Below, piece by piece: positions 16,888 through 24,427 of a DNA stretch of 64,000 bases; within the stretch, counting starts at the first letter, position 1, and each line of letters begins with the position of its first letter. Origin of the DNA: Vicinamibacterales bacterium (GTDB lineage: Bacteria; Acidobacteriota; Vicinamibacteria; Vicinamibacterales; UBA2999); the NCBI GenBank assembly GCA_041659285.1, contig JBAZYO010000002.1, positions 372,001 through 436,000 of the forward strand. The letters run 5' to 3'. Below the pieces are notes generated by a model. The model worked only from the letters and a program-made list of their open reading frames with translations. It was not told the origin of the DNA and made no database searches. The position numbers and the translations under genes were made by a program.

Positions 16888-17595
16888 CTAATAAGTGTCC
16901 GGTTCATGCCAGGGCTGCTTGTCCAGGTAAGTGATCTTCGGCTCGGCGCCGAGATCTTCGAGCAACTTCGAGCCGCGCGGCGAGTGCGAGAGCCGCGCCA
17001 CGCGGCTGTTGGGGTCGTTCAGGTCGCCAAAGATCAGTGCCGTGGTCGGGCACGCCTGCGCGCACGCCGGCTGCAGCACGCCATCCACCAGGCCGCGGTC
17101 CTCGGCCTTGGCCGTGATCTTCGCCGCCTTGATCCGCTGCACGCAGAACGTGCACTTCTCCATCACGCCCACTTCGCGGATCGAGACGTCGGGATTGAGC
17201 TGCAGGTTGAGCGGCTTCACCCATTCCGGGTTGAAGAAGTTGAAGAACCGCACGTTGTACGAGCAGGCGTTGGCGCAGTAGCGCGTGCCAATGCAGCGGT
17301 TGTAGACCTGGGCGTTCAGACCGTCCTCGTTCTGGTGGGCGGCATAGGTCGGGCACACGGCTTCGCACGGCGCGTTGTCGCACTGCTGGCACAGCACCGG
17401 CCGGAATTTCACCCGCACGTCGGGGAAGTTGCCCTCGTAGTAGCGCTCGACGCGGATCCAGTGCATGGCGCGGCCGCGCGCCGCCTGTTGCGAGCCCACG
17501 GTCGGAATGTTGTTCTCGGCATGGCAGGCCGTGACGCAGGCTTCGCAGCCGGTGCATTTGTCGAGATCGACGGCCATCCCCCATCTGTAGGCCAT
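16888..17595 (-). CDS. Four-cluster ferredoxin subunit (ActB C-terminal part as a separate protein)
   Basis: 235 residues with a DmsB/PsrB-like Cys pattern: C14xxC17xxC20xxxC24 (KCTGCEACVTAC), CQQCDNAPCEAVCP, CIGTRYCANACSYNVRFF and EKCTFCVQRI ... CAQACPTTAL. This can hold up to four FeS clusters. In canonical ACIII it is fused to the molybdopterin-like domain as ActB. Here the two parts are separate genes, joined by a one-base TAATG overlap with the upstream gene, so they are made together. It carries electrons between the quinol-binding ActC and the haems of ActA or the catalytic subunit. Confidence 0.92.
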   Translation of the reverse strand: MAYRWGMAVDLDKCTGCEACVTACHAENNIPTVGSQQAARGRAMHWIRVERYYEGNFPDVRVKFRPVLCQQCDNAPCEAVCPTYAAHQNEDGLNAQVYNRCIGTRYCANACSYNVRFFNFFNPEWVKPLNLQLNPDVSIREVGVMEKCTFCVQRIKAAKITAKAEDRGLVDGVLQPACAQACPTTALIFGDLNDPNSRVARLSHSPRGSKLLEDLGAEPKITYLDKQPWHEPDTY

Positions 17596-19727
17596 TAGTG
17601 CTCGTCTCCCCTGCCGTGCGTCCAGTCGGGCCGTTCGCGGGTGGCGCCGCCGAACAGGATCAGGCCGTCCTTGTCAGGCCCGCCGACCTTCGCGATCTTC
17701 ACCCGCGTTGCCGACCACGCCAGCGTCCCGGTCTCGGCGATCGTCGCCGGCGCCAGGATCGCAATGGGATTCACGCCACGATTGCTCGCGTAGCGCGTGA
17801 AGTTGGTGTGGCCCTGCCCGACCGGCATGGCCACCGCATCCGGCGCAATGCCGGGATTGAGGAACGCATGCGCGCGGACGCTGCCTTGCGTGGACGTCAC
17901 CTCAATCAGGTCGCCCATCTCGATGCCGAGCTCGCCCGCCTTGATTTCGTTGATCTCCACCCAACTGCACCACATGGCCGACGACATGGGGTCGGGCATC
18001 TCCTGCAGCCAGGGCAGGTGCGCCAGCGACCCGTCGTAGAGCGCCTGCGAGGCAAAGGGCAGGAAGTGATACGGGTATTGCGCCGCATCACCATCGAACT
18101 GGGGCTCGGTCCACGTCATTGACGCCGATGTAGCGTCCGGCTTCAGCCGGGCCATGGGCGCCGATGTGGCGTCCGGCTTCAGCCGGACCTCGGGCGTCGG
18201 CGCGGACAAATACTCCTCGAACGTGTTCGGCAACGCCGGCGCGATCGGCTTGGCCAGCTTGCGCGAGACGTCGAGTAACACGTCTGGAGTGGACCGCGTG
18301 TCGTACAGCGGCCGCATCACCGGGCCGAACTTGCTCGGCGCGGCCTTCGCCGATCCGCTTTCCGGCGCGGCCTCCACCCACGATTCGAGGAACGAGTGAT
18401 CCGGCAGGATCAAATCCGCCAGCGCGCTCGTCTCGTCGACGAACGAGCCGAAACTGACAATGAACGGCACGCGCTTCAACGCCTCGGCCACCTTCCACGA
18501 CGCCGGCGATGCAAACACCGGATTCACATCGTCGATCAGCAGGAGCTTTGGCGCCGCATCGAGAATCTCCGTGAGCGGGCGGGTTGCGGCCTGGGTCGCC
18601 TGCGGCACGAACGAGAAGCCGCCAGACTGATTCAAGGCGTTGGCGGCGAGGTTCAGCGTGTTGACGGCGTGGGCGTGGAACGCGGCGTTGGTGTGCGCGA
18701 GCGGCGCACCGCCGACGATCGCCACCGACGGGCCGTTGGCGGCGAACTCGCGCGCGAGGCGCTCGATCTTCTCGACCGGCACACCGGTCTTCTCGGCGAC
18801 CTTCGCGGGCGCGTAGTCACCCGCGCCGGCGGTCTTGTTCAGCACCGCGGCCATGGCCATGGCCAGCAGACCTTCTGTACCCGGCTTGCACGCGACGAAC
18901 TCGTCGGCGTTGGCGGCCGTTTGCGTCAGGCGCGCATCGACGTGCACGAACTTCGGCCTCGCGCCGGGACCAGCCTGGCGCATGCGCCCATAGGCCACGC
19001 TCTGGGCGACGGCGGAGTTCCACGTCCCGAGGAAGTCGGCGCCGAACGAGATCACGTAGTGGGCGTTCTCGAGGTCGACCGTCGCCAGCTGGTGCGCGCC
19101 AAACGATTGGCTATTCGCGCGCCTGAGGACCTCGTCCGAGAACAACTCGTAGGTCACCGGCGGCTTGGCGCCGAATCGCTGTAACAGGTCCGCGACCAGT
19201 TCGAGGCGGCGTCCGCGGCGCGGCTTGGCGAGGAAGGCCAGTGACGCCTGATCGTTGGCGGCCACCAGCGCGTCGAGTTGTCCCACCAGTTCCTTGATCG
19301 CCTCGTCCCACGAGATGTCGGCAAACTGCCCGCCGCCGCGCTCGCCGGACCGCTTCTTCGGCTGGTCGAGTCGGTCCGGGTGGTAAGTCACCTGAATCGC
19401 CGCCTGGCCGCGCGGGCACAGCTTCCCCTGGCTGATCGCGTCGTCGGGATTGCCCTCGAGCTTCTTGACCAGGCCCATCCGGATCACGCCGGGCTTGCCG
19501 TTGCGGAAGACCTCGGCGTCGCCTTCCATCACCCGCGCGATTACGCCGCAGCCGGCGGCGCACAAGGGGCAGATGCTGGGCTTCCAGGTCGCGACGCCCG
19601 GCACGAGGTCGTCTTCAGGGATGAAGCGAATGATCTGGTTTTCGGGATTACCGCACGCGGTGAGCGCGGCGGTGGTGCCGGAAATGGCGGTGAGCTTGAT
19701 GAAGTGGCGGCGGTCCATTGGGCTCAC
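17595..19727 (-). CDS. Molybdopterin-oxidoreductase-type ACIII-like subunit (ActB N-terminal part) with Tat signal
   Basis: 710 residues. The start MDRRHFIKLTAISGTTAALTACG is a Tat-type signal (a lipobox-like TAC is also visible). An FeS motif C53-x2-C56-x3-C60 ... C104 (ICPLCAAGC, KLCPRGQAA) precedes the molybdopterin-type body, which has CKPGTEGLLAMAMA and a C-terminal dinucleotide-binding-like domain (SSAMWCSWVEINEIKAGELGIEMGDLIEVTSTQGSVRAHA). Canonical ActB has lost molybdenum; here the N-terminal cysteines are kept, so cofactor status is open. Around residues 513-535 the chain contains two tandem VRLKPDAT-type segments encoded by inserted palindromic repeats. It lies between actA (6 nt upstream) and the FeS gene (TAATG). 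Confidence 0.88.
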   Translation of the reverse strand: MSPMDRRHFIKLTAISGTTAALTACGNPENQIIRFIPEDDLVPGVATWKPSICPLCAAGCGVIARVMEGDAEVFRNGKPGVIRMGLVKKLEGNPDDAISQGKLCPRGQAAIQVTYHPDRLDQPKKRSGERGGGQFADISWDEAIKELVGQLDALVAANDQASLAFLAKPRRGRRLELVADLLQRFGAKPPVTYELFSDEVLRRANSQSFGAHQLATVDLENAHYVISFGADFLGTWNSAVAQSVAYGRMRQAGPGARPKFVHVDARLTQTAANADEFVACKPGTEGLLAMAMAAVLNKTAGAGDYAPAKVAEKTGVPVEKIERLAREFAANGPSVAIVGGAPLAHTNAAFHAHAVNTLNLAANALNQSGGFSFVPQATQAATRPLTEILDAAPKLLLIDDVNPVFASPASWKVAEALKRVPFIVSFGSFVDETSALADLILPDHSFLESWVEAAPESGSAKAAPSKFGPVMRPLYDTRSTPDVLLDVSRKLAKPIAPALPNTFEEYLSAPTPEVRLKPDATSAPMARLKPDATSASMTWTEPQFDGDAAQYPYHFLPFASQALYDGSLAHLPWLQEMPDPMSSAMWCSWVEINEIKAGELGIEMGDLIEVTSTQGSVRAHAFLNPGIAPDAVAMPVGQGHTNFTRYASNRGVNPIAILAPATIAETGTLAWSATRVKIAKVGGPDKDGLILFGGATRERPDWTHGRGDEH
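18127..18152 (-). repeat. REP-like palindrome, copy d (inside the actB-like gene)
   Basis: Reverse-orientation copy: GATGTAGC then arms GTCCGGCT and AGCCGGGC around TC. With copy e it forms a 36-bp direct repeat, exactly 12 codons, so the frame stays open. Confidence 0.8.
18163..18188 (-). repeat. REP-like palindrome, copy e (inside the actB-like gene)
   Basis: Reverse-orientation copy: GATGTGGC then perfect arms GTCCGGCT and AGCCGGAC around TC. It begins 36 bp after copy d and is translated as VRLKPDATSAPM in the host protein. Confidence 0.8.
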
Positions 19728-19733
19728 ACTGAA

Positions 19734-20369
19734 TCAGTAATGACAGGTCAGGCAGTCGTTCGACGCCTGCTTTTCCTTATGGCAGTTCACGCAGAACGAC
19801 ATCGTCATGTTCACGGCGCGACGGGCGACGGTCTGTTCGGCCTGGTTGCCGTGACAGGTCGAGCACGCGACCTTGGCCCGAATGTGCGGGGCGTGGTTGA
19901 AGCGCACGTGCGCCTGCGGCTGGTAATCGTAGACGCGGTTCCAGTTCAAGTCGAGGCCCTGCTCCTGCATCTTGGTGAGCTGCTGGATCAGTGGTCGATC
20001 GGTGGCGATCTGCGAGTGGCAGATCATGCAGGTGTTGACGTTCGGGAGGCCGGCCCGCGGCCCCTGCTCCACGCCGGTGTGGCAATCGGTGCAGACCGCG
20101 CCCTTCGACAGGTGAATCTGGTGCGAGAAGTCAAACGGCTGGGCGACCGTGTCGGGCCGCGAGTCGAAGAAGGACTTGATCGCGTCGCCAGCCGTGGCGT
20201 GCGCAGGCGTGAACACCGCCGGCGTGCCCCAACGGGAACGATCGGCGGCGCCCGACGGCTGGCCGGGGCTTGCGAACTCGCAAGCCGCCGTCGCCATGGT
20301 TACCACGAACAGGAACGCCAACGCCCAGTACGGCCAGGCGCCGGCGGCCTTACGTCTTGGGAATGCCAC
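19734..20369 (-). CDS. actA: Pentaheme cytochrome c subunit, ActA
   Basis: 211 residues. An N-terminal membrane helix (WPYWALAFLFVVTMATAAC) anchors a periplasmic domain with five CxxCH motifs: CTDCH, CMICH, CSTCH, CVNCH and, at the very end, CLTCH. This matches the multihaem ActA subunit that passes electrons from the FeS/quinol module of alternative complex III to periplasmic acceptors. The ATG at 20369 lies 20 nt inside the upstream cytochrome gene, and actB follows after 6 nt. The family is cytochrome c3/c7-like. Confidence 0.92.
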   Translation of the reverse strand: MAFPRRKAAGAWPYWALAFLFVVTMATAACEFASPGQPSGAADRSRWGTPAVFTPAHATAGDAIKSFFDSRPDTVAQPFDFSHQIHLSKGAVCTDCHTGVEQGPRAGLPNVNTCMICHSQIATDRPLIQQLTKMQEQGLDLNWNRVYDYQPQAHVRFNHAPHIRAKVACSTCHGNQAEQTVARRAVNMTMSFCVNCHKEKQASNDCLTCHY

Positions 20370-20787
20370 CGAGACTGCGAACGTAGTGGACGAGGTTCCA
20401 AGTGTCCGCGTCGGTGATCTTGCCCTTGAGACCCTTCATGTCGTACTTCGGCGGCGCGCCGTTCTGGATGATCCAGAAGATCTCACCTTCGCTCGAGCCG
20501 CGCGTCCACGTCGCGTCGGTCAGGTTGGACGGCGTCATGGTTTTGGGCGCCATGGTGCTGTCGCCGGCGCCGGTGTTGCCGTGGCAGAACCGGCAATATT
20601 TGGTGTAGAGCTGTTTGCCCGCGTCGATGGCTGCCGGAGACGAAGCGAACGCCGCCTTCATCTTCCTGGCCTCGGCCGGCACGGCCGCGGGGCCCGCCGG
20701 GGCCGCCTGCGCCCATACGCTTACGCCGGTCACCACGACCCAGGCGAGGGCGACGCCGCCAAAGACTGCGCTAAATTTGCGATTCAT
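20350..20787 (-). CDS. Monohaem class I cytochrome c, first gene of the ACIII-like operon
   Basis: 145 residues from ATG at 20787. The start is chosen because it begins a signal peptide (MNRKFSAVFGGVALAWVVVTGVSVWAQ); longer in-frame starts upstream give no signal. The single haem site is CRFCH (65-69) followed by GNTGAGDST, and a possible Met ligand lies in YDMKGLKGKI. It is a small periplasmic electron carrier or the monohaem ActE-type subunit moved to the front of the operon. It overlaps actA by 20 nt. The start codon is overlapped by a perfect palindrome (20787-20802). Confidence 0.88.
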   Translation of the reverse strand: MNRKFSAVFGGVALAWVVVTGVSVWAQAAPAGPAAVPAEARKMKAAFASSPAAIDAGKQLYTKYCRFCHGNTGAGDSTMAPKTMTPSNLTDATWTRGSSEGEIFWIIQNGAPPKYDMKGLKGKITDADTWNLVHYVRSLGGIPKT

Positions 20788-20802
20788 GTGAGAATTTTCA
20801 CA
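20787..20802. promoter_or_regulatory. TGTGA-N6-TCACA palindrome overlapping the operon start
   Basis: A perfect inverted repeat TGTGA-GAATTT-TCACA matches the CRP/FNR-family half-site spacing. It overlaps the first base of the cytochrome start codon. On the minus strand TTGCAC, an 18-bp spacer and AAAATT end just before the ATG, so the transcript could be nearly leaderless and the palindrome could be an operator. No regulator gene is adjacent. Confidence 0.45.
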
Positions 20803-20903
20803 CAGGGTCGCATTCCGTGCAACCAAATGTCTCCTTATCGCACCCATAGAAAAAGCGGAGGCAAAGGAGCACGAAAAGCGATGGTGGCCTTTGCCGGCCC
20901 ATT

Positions 20904-20947
20904 TGTCGGGAGGGCACATCTTGTCGGGAGGGCGCCACTTGTCGGGA
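20904..20947 (+). repeat. 18-bp tandem repeats (TGTCGGGAGGGC type), 2.4 units
   Basis: TGTCGGGAGGGCACATCT and TGTCGGGAGGGCGCCACT are followed by a partial TGTCGGGA. The array supplies the GGGAGG ribosome-binding site and the TTG start of the GNAT gene. The same 18-bp family appears inverted at 32395. Confidence 0.75.
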
Positions 20948-21442
20948 TACGAAATTCAACCAGCCACGCCTGACCACCTTCCCAAGGTCCGCGACCTGTT
21001 GCGCGAATACGTGGAGTGGATTGGGCTCGATCTAGGGTTCCAGGAGATCGACGCGGAACTCGATGCCCTTCCCGGTGATTACGCGCCGCCGCGCGGCGTC
21101 CTGCTGGTCGCATGCCCGGAAGGTGGTGAGCCGGTCGCGATGATTGCGCTGCGCCCCGCCAAAGCGCGCAGCGCGAAGGCGGGCGAAGCGCCGAGCGCGA
21201 AGGCGGGCGAGATGAAGCGGCTCTACGTGCAGCCGTCGGCGCGCGGCCAGGGGTTGGCGCGCGCGTTGATCGTGCGGCTGCTGGACGAGGCCCGGGCCCT
21301 CGGCTACCACGAGATACGACTCGACACCCTGCCGATGATGGGCGACGCGCAGGGGCTCTACGTCGCGCTCGGGTTTCACGACATCGCGCCGTATTACGAC
21401 ACGCCGATCGCGGGGACGCGGTTCATGGGGCTGCGTCTCTGA
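20939..21442 (+). CDS. GNAT-family N-acetyltransferase
   Basis: 167 residues if TTG at 20939 is used; GGGAGG at about 20926 is well placed before it. Longer in-frame starts would only translate the tandem repeats. Motif A of the GNAT fold, MKRLYVQPSARGQGLARALIVRLLDEARALGY, and the motif B-like LDTLPMMGDAQGLYVALGFHDIAPYY are clear. An eight-residue duplication SAKAGEAP/SAKAGE sits between strands beta3 and beta4, encoded by a 24-bp direct repeat (21170-21210), and probably forms a harmless surface loop. The acyl acceptor is unknown. It is divergent from the ACIII-like operon and monocistronic. Confidence 0.85.
   Translation: MSGYEIQPATPDHLPKVRDLLREYVEWIGLDLGFQEIDAELDALPGDYAPPRGVLLVACPEGGEPVAMIALRPAKARSAKAGEAPSAKAGEMKRLYVQPSARGQGLARALIVRLLDEARALGYHEIRLDTLPMMGDAQGLYVALGFHDIAPYYDTPIAGTRFMGLRL
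21170..21210 (+). repeat. In-gene direct repeat (17 bp, 24-bp period)
   Basis: AGCGCGAAGGCGGGCGA occurs at 21170-21186 and 21194-21210, inside the GNAT gene. The related core CGCGAAGGCGGGCG is seen again near 58352 in the ankyrin gene, so this may be another dispersed element. Confidence 0.6.
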
Positions 21443-21586
21443 ATTGCTCCCCACGGGGCGGCAATTCTTGACGGGGGCGTTGACGCTTGACGGGCGGAGC
21501 GTCACAACGGAGGGCAAGGAGAGCCGCCCCGTCGGGATCTGTTTGTGCCGCCCCGCCAAGAAGTCCCCTCGCGCTATCATTGACTG

Positions 21587-23086
21587 TTGACTCGACTGCA
21601 CTTGAAGGTGGCCGGCGTTCTCTCGATGTTGGCGCTGTCGCTTCTGGCGACGGCCCAGGGTTCCTCGGTGACCGTGTTGTCGCGCGAGGGGAGCAAGACG
21701 CTCCCCGTCACGACCATCAACAACCTCGATTACGTCGCCGTGGACGACGTCAATACCGCCTTCGGCACCACCTCGCGCGAAGACCGGCTGGCCGGCGGCC
21801 TCACCATCTCCATCCGCGGGCGCTCGATCGTCCTCACCGAAAACCAGAACGTCGTCTCGGTGAGCGGCCGCCTGGCGTCGCTCCCGGCGCCGCCGATCCG
21901 GCGCGACAACCGCTGGTTCGTCCCGGTGGACTTCATGCCCCGCGCGCTGGCGCTGGTGCTCGACACGCGGATCGACCTGCGGCGCGCCACGCGGCTGCTG
22001 GTCGTCGGCGACCTGCGGGTGCCGCGCGTGGTCGCGCGCGTGGATGCCGGCACCACCGACGTCGCCGTGACCTTCGAGGTCACGCCCAACACCGAAGCGC
22101 GCGTCGTCAGCCAGCAGGGCCGGCTGGTCGTGCAGTTCGAAGCCGACGCGCTCGAACTGGCGCTGCCCTCCCTGCCGCCGCAAACATTCCTGCTGGGCCT
22201 CTCGCCGGGCGAGGCGCCGAACACCGTGATCCTGACCACCGGACCGCGATACGCGATGCATCGGGTCACCACGTCGCAGGCGGATGCCGGGTCCGGACGC
22301 GTCACCGTGACGCTGCTGCCCGCGACCACGGCGGATGCCGCGGCGGCACCGGCGCCAGCGCCGGCGCCGGCCCCGGATTCGCGATTCGTCATTCCGACGC
22401 AGGGGCCGTCCACCGGACTGCGCACGGTCGTGCTCGACCCCGGCCACGGCGGCGAGGAGATCGGCACGCAGGGCGCCAACGGCACGCTCGAAAAAGACGT
22501 CACGCTCTCGGTGGCGCGCCGGCTGCGCACGCTGATCGAGAGCCGCCTCGGCGCCAAGGTGTTCCTCACGCGCGAGGACGACCGCACGCTGTCGCTCGAC
22601 GACCGATCGGCGTTCGCCAACAACCACCAGGCCGACGTCTTTCTCAGCATCCACGCCAATTCGGCGGTGCGCCCGGCGATGAAGGGCGCGGAGGTCTATT
22701 TCCTGACCGTGGAACGCGCCGACGCCGAAGCGCGGAAGAAGGCCGGCGACAACGCCACCACGTTGCCGGCCCTGGGCGGCGGCTCGCGCGAAATCGACCT
22801 CATCCTCTGGGAAACGGCGCAAGCGCGCTACCTCGAACAGTCGTCGGCGCTGGCCGGGTTCGTGGAGCAGGCGCTGACGGGCCGCATCGAGATGAGCCCG
22901 CGCGCGGTGCAGCAGGCGCCCTTCCGCGTGCTGGTGGGCGCCAACATGCCAGCGGCGCTCGTCGAGATCGGCTACCTCTCGAATGCCGAGCAGGAAACCC
23001 AGCTCGCCTCCAGCACCTATCAGGACCGGGTGGCGCAGGCCCTCCTGGACGCGCTCATCAAATTCCGCGAGTTCCTTGAGCACTAG
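21587..23086 (+). CDS. N-acetylmuramoyl-L-alanine amidase (Amidase_3) with N-terminal AMIN-like region
   Basis: 499 residues from TTG at 21587, chosen because it begins a signal peptide (TRLHLKVAGVLSMLALSLLATAQ). Residues 25-250 are a beta-rich copper-amine-oxidase-like/AMIN region. An Ala-Pro linker then leads to the catalytic zinc amidase domain, with DPGHGGEEIG (His ligand) near residue 284, the Glu of NGTLEKDVTL, SIHANS near 355, and the catalytic Glu in VEIGYLSN near 460. It cleaves the amide bond between MurNAc and the stem peptide during cell separation. It overlaps the GerMN gene by 11 nt. TATCAT six bases before the TTG is a possible -10 box, so the mRNA may have almost no leader. 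Confidence 0.9.
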   Translation: MTRLHLKVAGVLSMLALSLLATAQGSSVTVLSREGSKTLPVTTINNLDYVAVDDVNTAFGTTSREDRLAGGLTISIRGRSIVLTENQNVVSVSGRLASLPAPPIRRDNRWFVPVDFMPRALALVLDTRIDLRRATRLLVVGDLRVPRVVARVDAGTTDVAVTFEVTPNTEARVVSQQGRLVVQFEADALELALPSLPPQTFLLGLSPGEAPNTVILTTGPRYAMHRVTTSQADAGSGRVTVTLLPATTADAAAAPAPAPAPAPDSRFVIPTQGPSTGLRTVVLDPGHGGEEIGTQGANGTLEKDVTLSVARRLRTLIESRLGAKVFLTREDDRTLSLDDRSAFANNHQADVFLSIHANSAVRPAMKGAEVYFLTVERADAEARKKAGDNATTLPALGGGSREIDLILWETAQARYLEQSSALAGFVEQALTGRIEMSPRAVQQAPFRVLVGANMPAALVEIGYLSNAEQETQLASSTYQDRVAQALLDALIKFREFLEH

Positions 23087-23699
23087 ACCCTCCAGGAAGC
23101 TGGCGCCGCGACAGTGGGCGGCCATCGGCGGCACGGCCGTGGTGGCGTTGCTGTTTGCGTGGGCGCTGATCGCCGGCCTGAGCCGGCTGTTGAGCGCGCC
23201 CGCCCCCGGCACCGTGGCCGGTGACACGCCGGCGCCGCCACCACCCGCGGCCGCCGCGGACCCGGCGGTGCCGAAGATCAAGGCCACGCTCTATTTCGCG
23301 TCGGCAGACGGCCTCCAGTTGGTGCCGACCGAACATGACGTGCCGCTCGCCGAGGGCGTGGTGGCGCAGGCGCGGGCGATCCTCGAAATGCAACTGTCGG
23401 CGGAGCCGCCGGCGCCGCTGGTCTCGACCATTCCCAAGGGCGCCACGCTGCGCGGCATCTTCGTGTCGCAGCGCAACGAGGCGTTCGTCGATCTCGACCC
23501 GATCATCAAGACGTCGCACGGCGGCGGATCGCACCAGGAACTGATGACGGTCTACACCATCGTCAATGCGCTGCTCACCAATCTGCCGAGCCTGCAGGAA
23601 GTGCAGATCCTGATCGGCGGCCAGGAAGTCGACACGCTCGCCGGTCATGTGGACCTGCGGCGCCCACTACGGAAAAATGAGATATTGAGTCCCCAATGA
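23076..23699 (+). CDS. GerMN-domain membrane-anchored protein
   Basis: 207 residues from TTG at 23076, which overlaps the amidase stop by 11 nt. A transmembrane helix (AAIGGTAVVALLFAWALIAGL) is followed by a Pro/Ala linker and a GerMN domain (VPKIKATLYFASADGLQLVPTEHDVPL, ARAILEMQLS, LVSTIPKGATLRGIFVSQRNEAFVDLD, MTVYTIVNALLTNLPSLQEVQILIGGQEVDTLAGHVDLRRPL). GerMN domains are often found with amidases in envelope remodelling. Its stop overlaps the rph start (ATGA), so it is translationally coupled to that gene. Confidence 0.85.
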   Translation: MSTRPSRKLAPRQWAAIGGTAVVALLFAWALIAGLSRLLSAPAPGTVAGDTPAPPPPAAAADPAVPKIKATLYFASADGLQLVPTEHDVPLAEGVVAQARAILEMQLSAEPPAPLVSTIPKGATLRGIFVSQRNEAFVDLDPIIKTSHGGGSHQELMTVYTIVNALLTNLPSLQEVQILIGGQEVDTLAGHVDLRRPLRKNEILSPQ

Positions 23700-24427
23700 A
23701 CCGCTTGAATGACCGCGCGCCCGGCGAGCTTCGCCCCACCACCATCACGCCGAACTTCTCGATCCATGCGGAAGGCTCGGTGCTGATCGAAGTGGGCTTC
23801 ACGCGCGTGATCTGCACCGCCAGCGTCGAAGACAAGGTGCCGCCGTTCCTGCGCGGCGCCGGCAAGGGATGGGTCACGGCGGAATACGGCATGCTGCCGC
23901 GCGCCACCTCCACCCGCTCGGGCCGCGAAGCCTCGGCCGGCAAGGTCGGCGGCCGCACCATGGAGATCCAGCGCCTGATCGGACGGTCGATGCGCTCGGT
24001 GATCAAGCTCGAGCAACTCGGCGAACGCACGATCTGGCTGGACTGCGACGTCATCCAGGCCGACGGCGGCACGCGCTGCGCGTCGATCACGGGCGCGTTC
24101 GTGGCGCTGGTGCTCGCACTGGGCAAGCTGAAACAGAAGGAGCAAATCCGCACCATCCCGATCGCCGACTACGTCGCCGCCACCAGCGTCGGCATTGTCA
24201 GGGGCATGCCGCTGCTCGACCTCGCCTACGAAGAAGATTCCAAGGCCGACGTCGACATGAACATCGTCAAGACCAGCGACGGCCGCTTCATCGAGATCCA
24301 GGGCACGGCCGAAGCCGAGCCGTTCGGGAACGACGCGCTCGTCGGCCTGCTCGCGCTGGCCGACAAGGGCATCACCGACCTGATCGAGAAACAGCGCGCC
24401 ATCGTGGGGTCCATCCTCGGCCGATGA
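23696..24427 (+). CDS. rph: Ribonuclease PH
   Basis: 243 residues, the usual length. The start MNRLNDRAPGELRPTTITPNF, the GSVLIEVGFTRVICTASVEDKVPPFLRG block, GWVTAEYGMLPRATSTRSGREAS, and RTIWLDCDVIQADGGTRCASITGAFVAL are diagnostic. It is a phosphorolytic 3' exoribonuclease that trims tRNA precursors in the cytoplasm. It overlaps GerMN (ATGA) and rdgB (ATGA), forming a compact operon amidase-GerMN-rph-rdgB; the rph-rdgB pair is common in bacteria. Confidence 0.96.
   Translation: MNRLNDRAPGELRPTTITPNFSIHAEGSVLIEVGFTRVICTASVEDKVPPFLRGAGKGWVTAEYGMLPRATSTRSGREASAGKVGGRTMEIQRLIGRSMRSVIKLEQLGERTIWLDCDVIQADGGTRCASITGAFVALVLALGKLKQKEQIRTIPIADYVAATSVGIVRGMPLLDLAYEEDSKADVDMNIVKTSDGRFIEIQGTAEAEPFGNDALVGLLALADKGITDLIEKQRAIVGSILGR

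Noticed and set aside
18120..18195. A CRISPR array
   Set aside because: Only two 36-bp units exist, the units themselves are palindromic REP elements, and they lie inside a coding frame; no cas gene is in the window.
21032..23287. A 751-codon open frame on the minus strand
   Set aside because: It runs antisense to the amidase gene and its product is low-complexity; the plus-strand amidase has all catalytic motifs.
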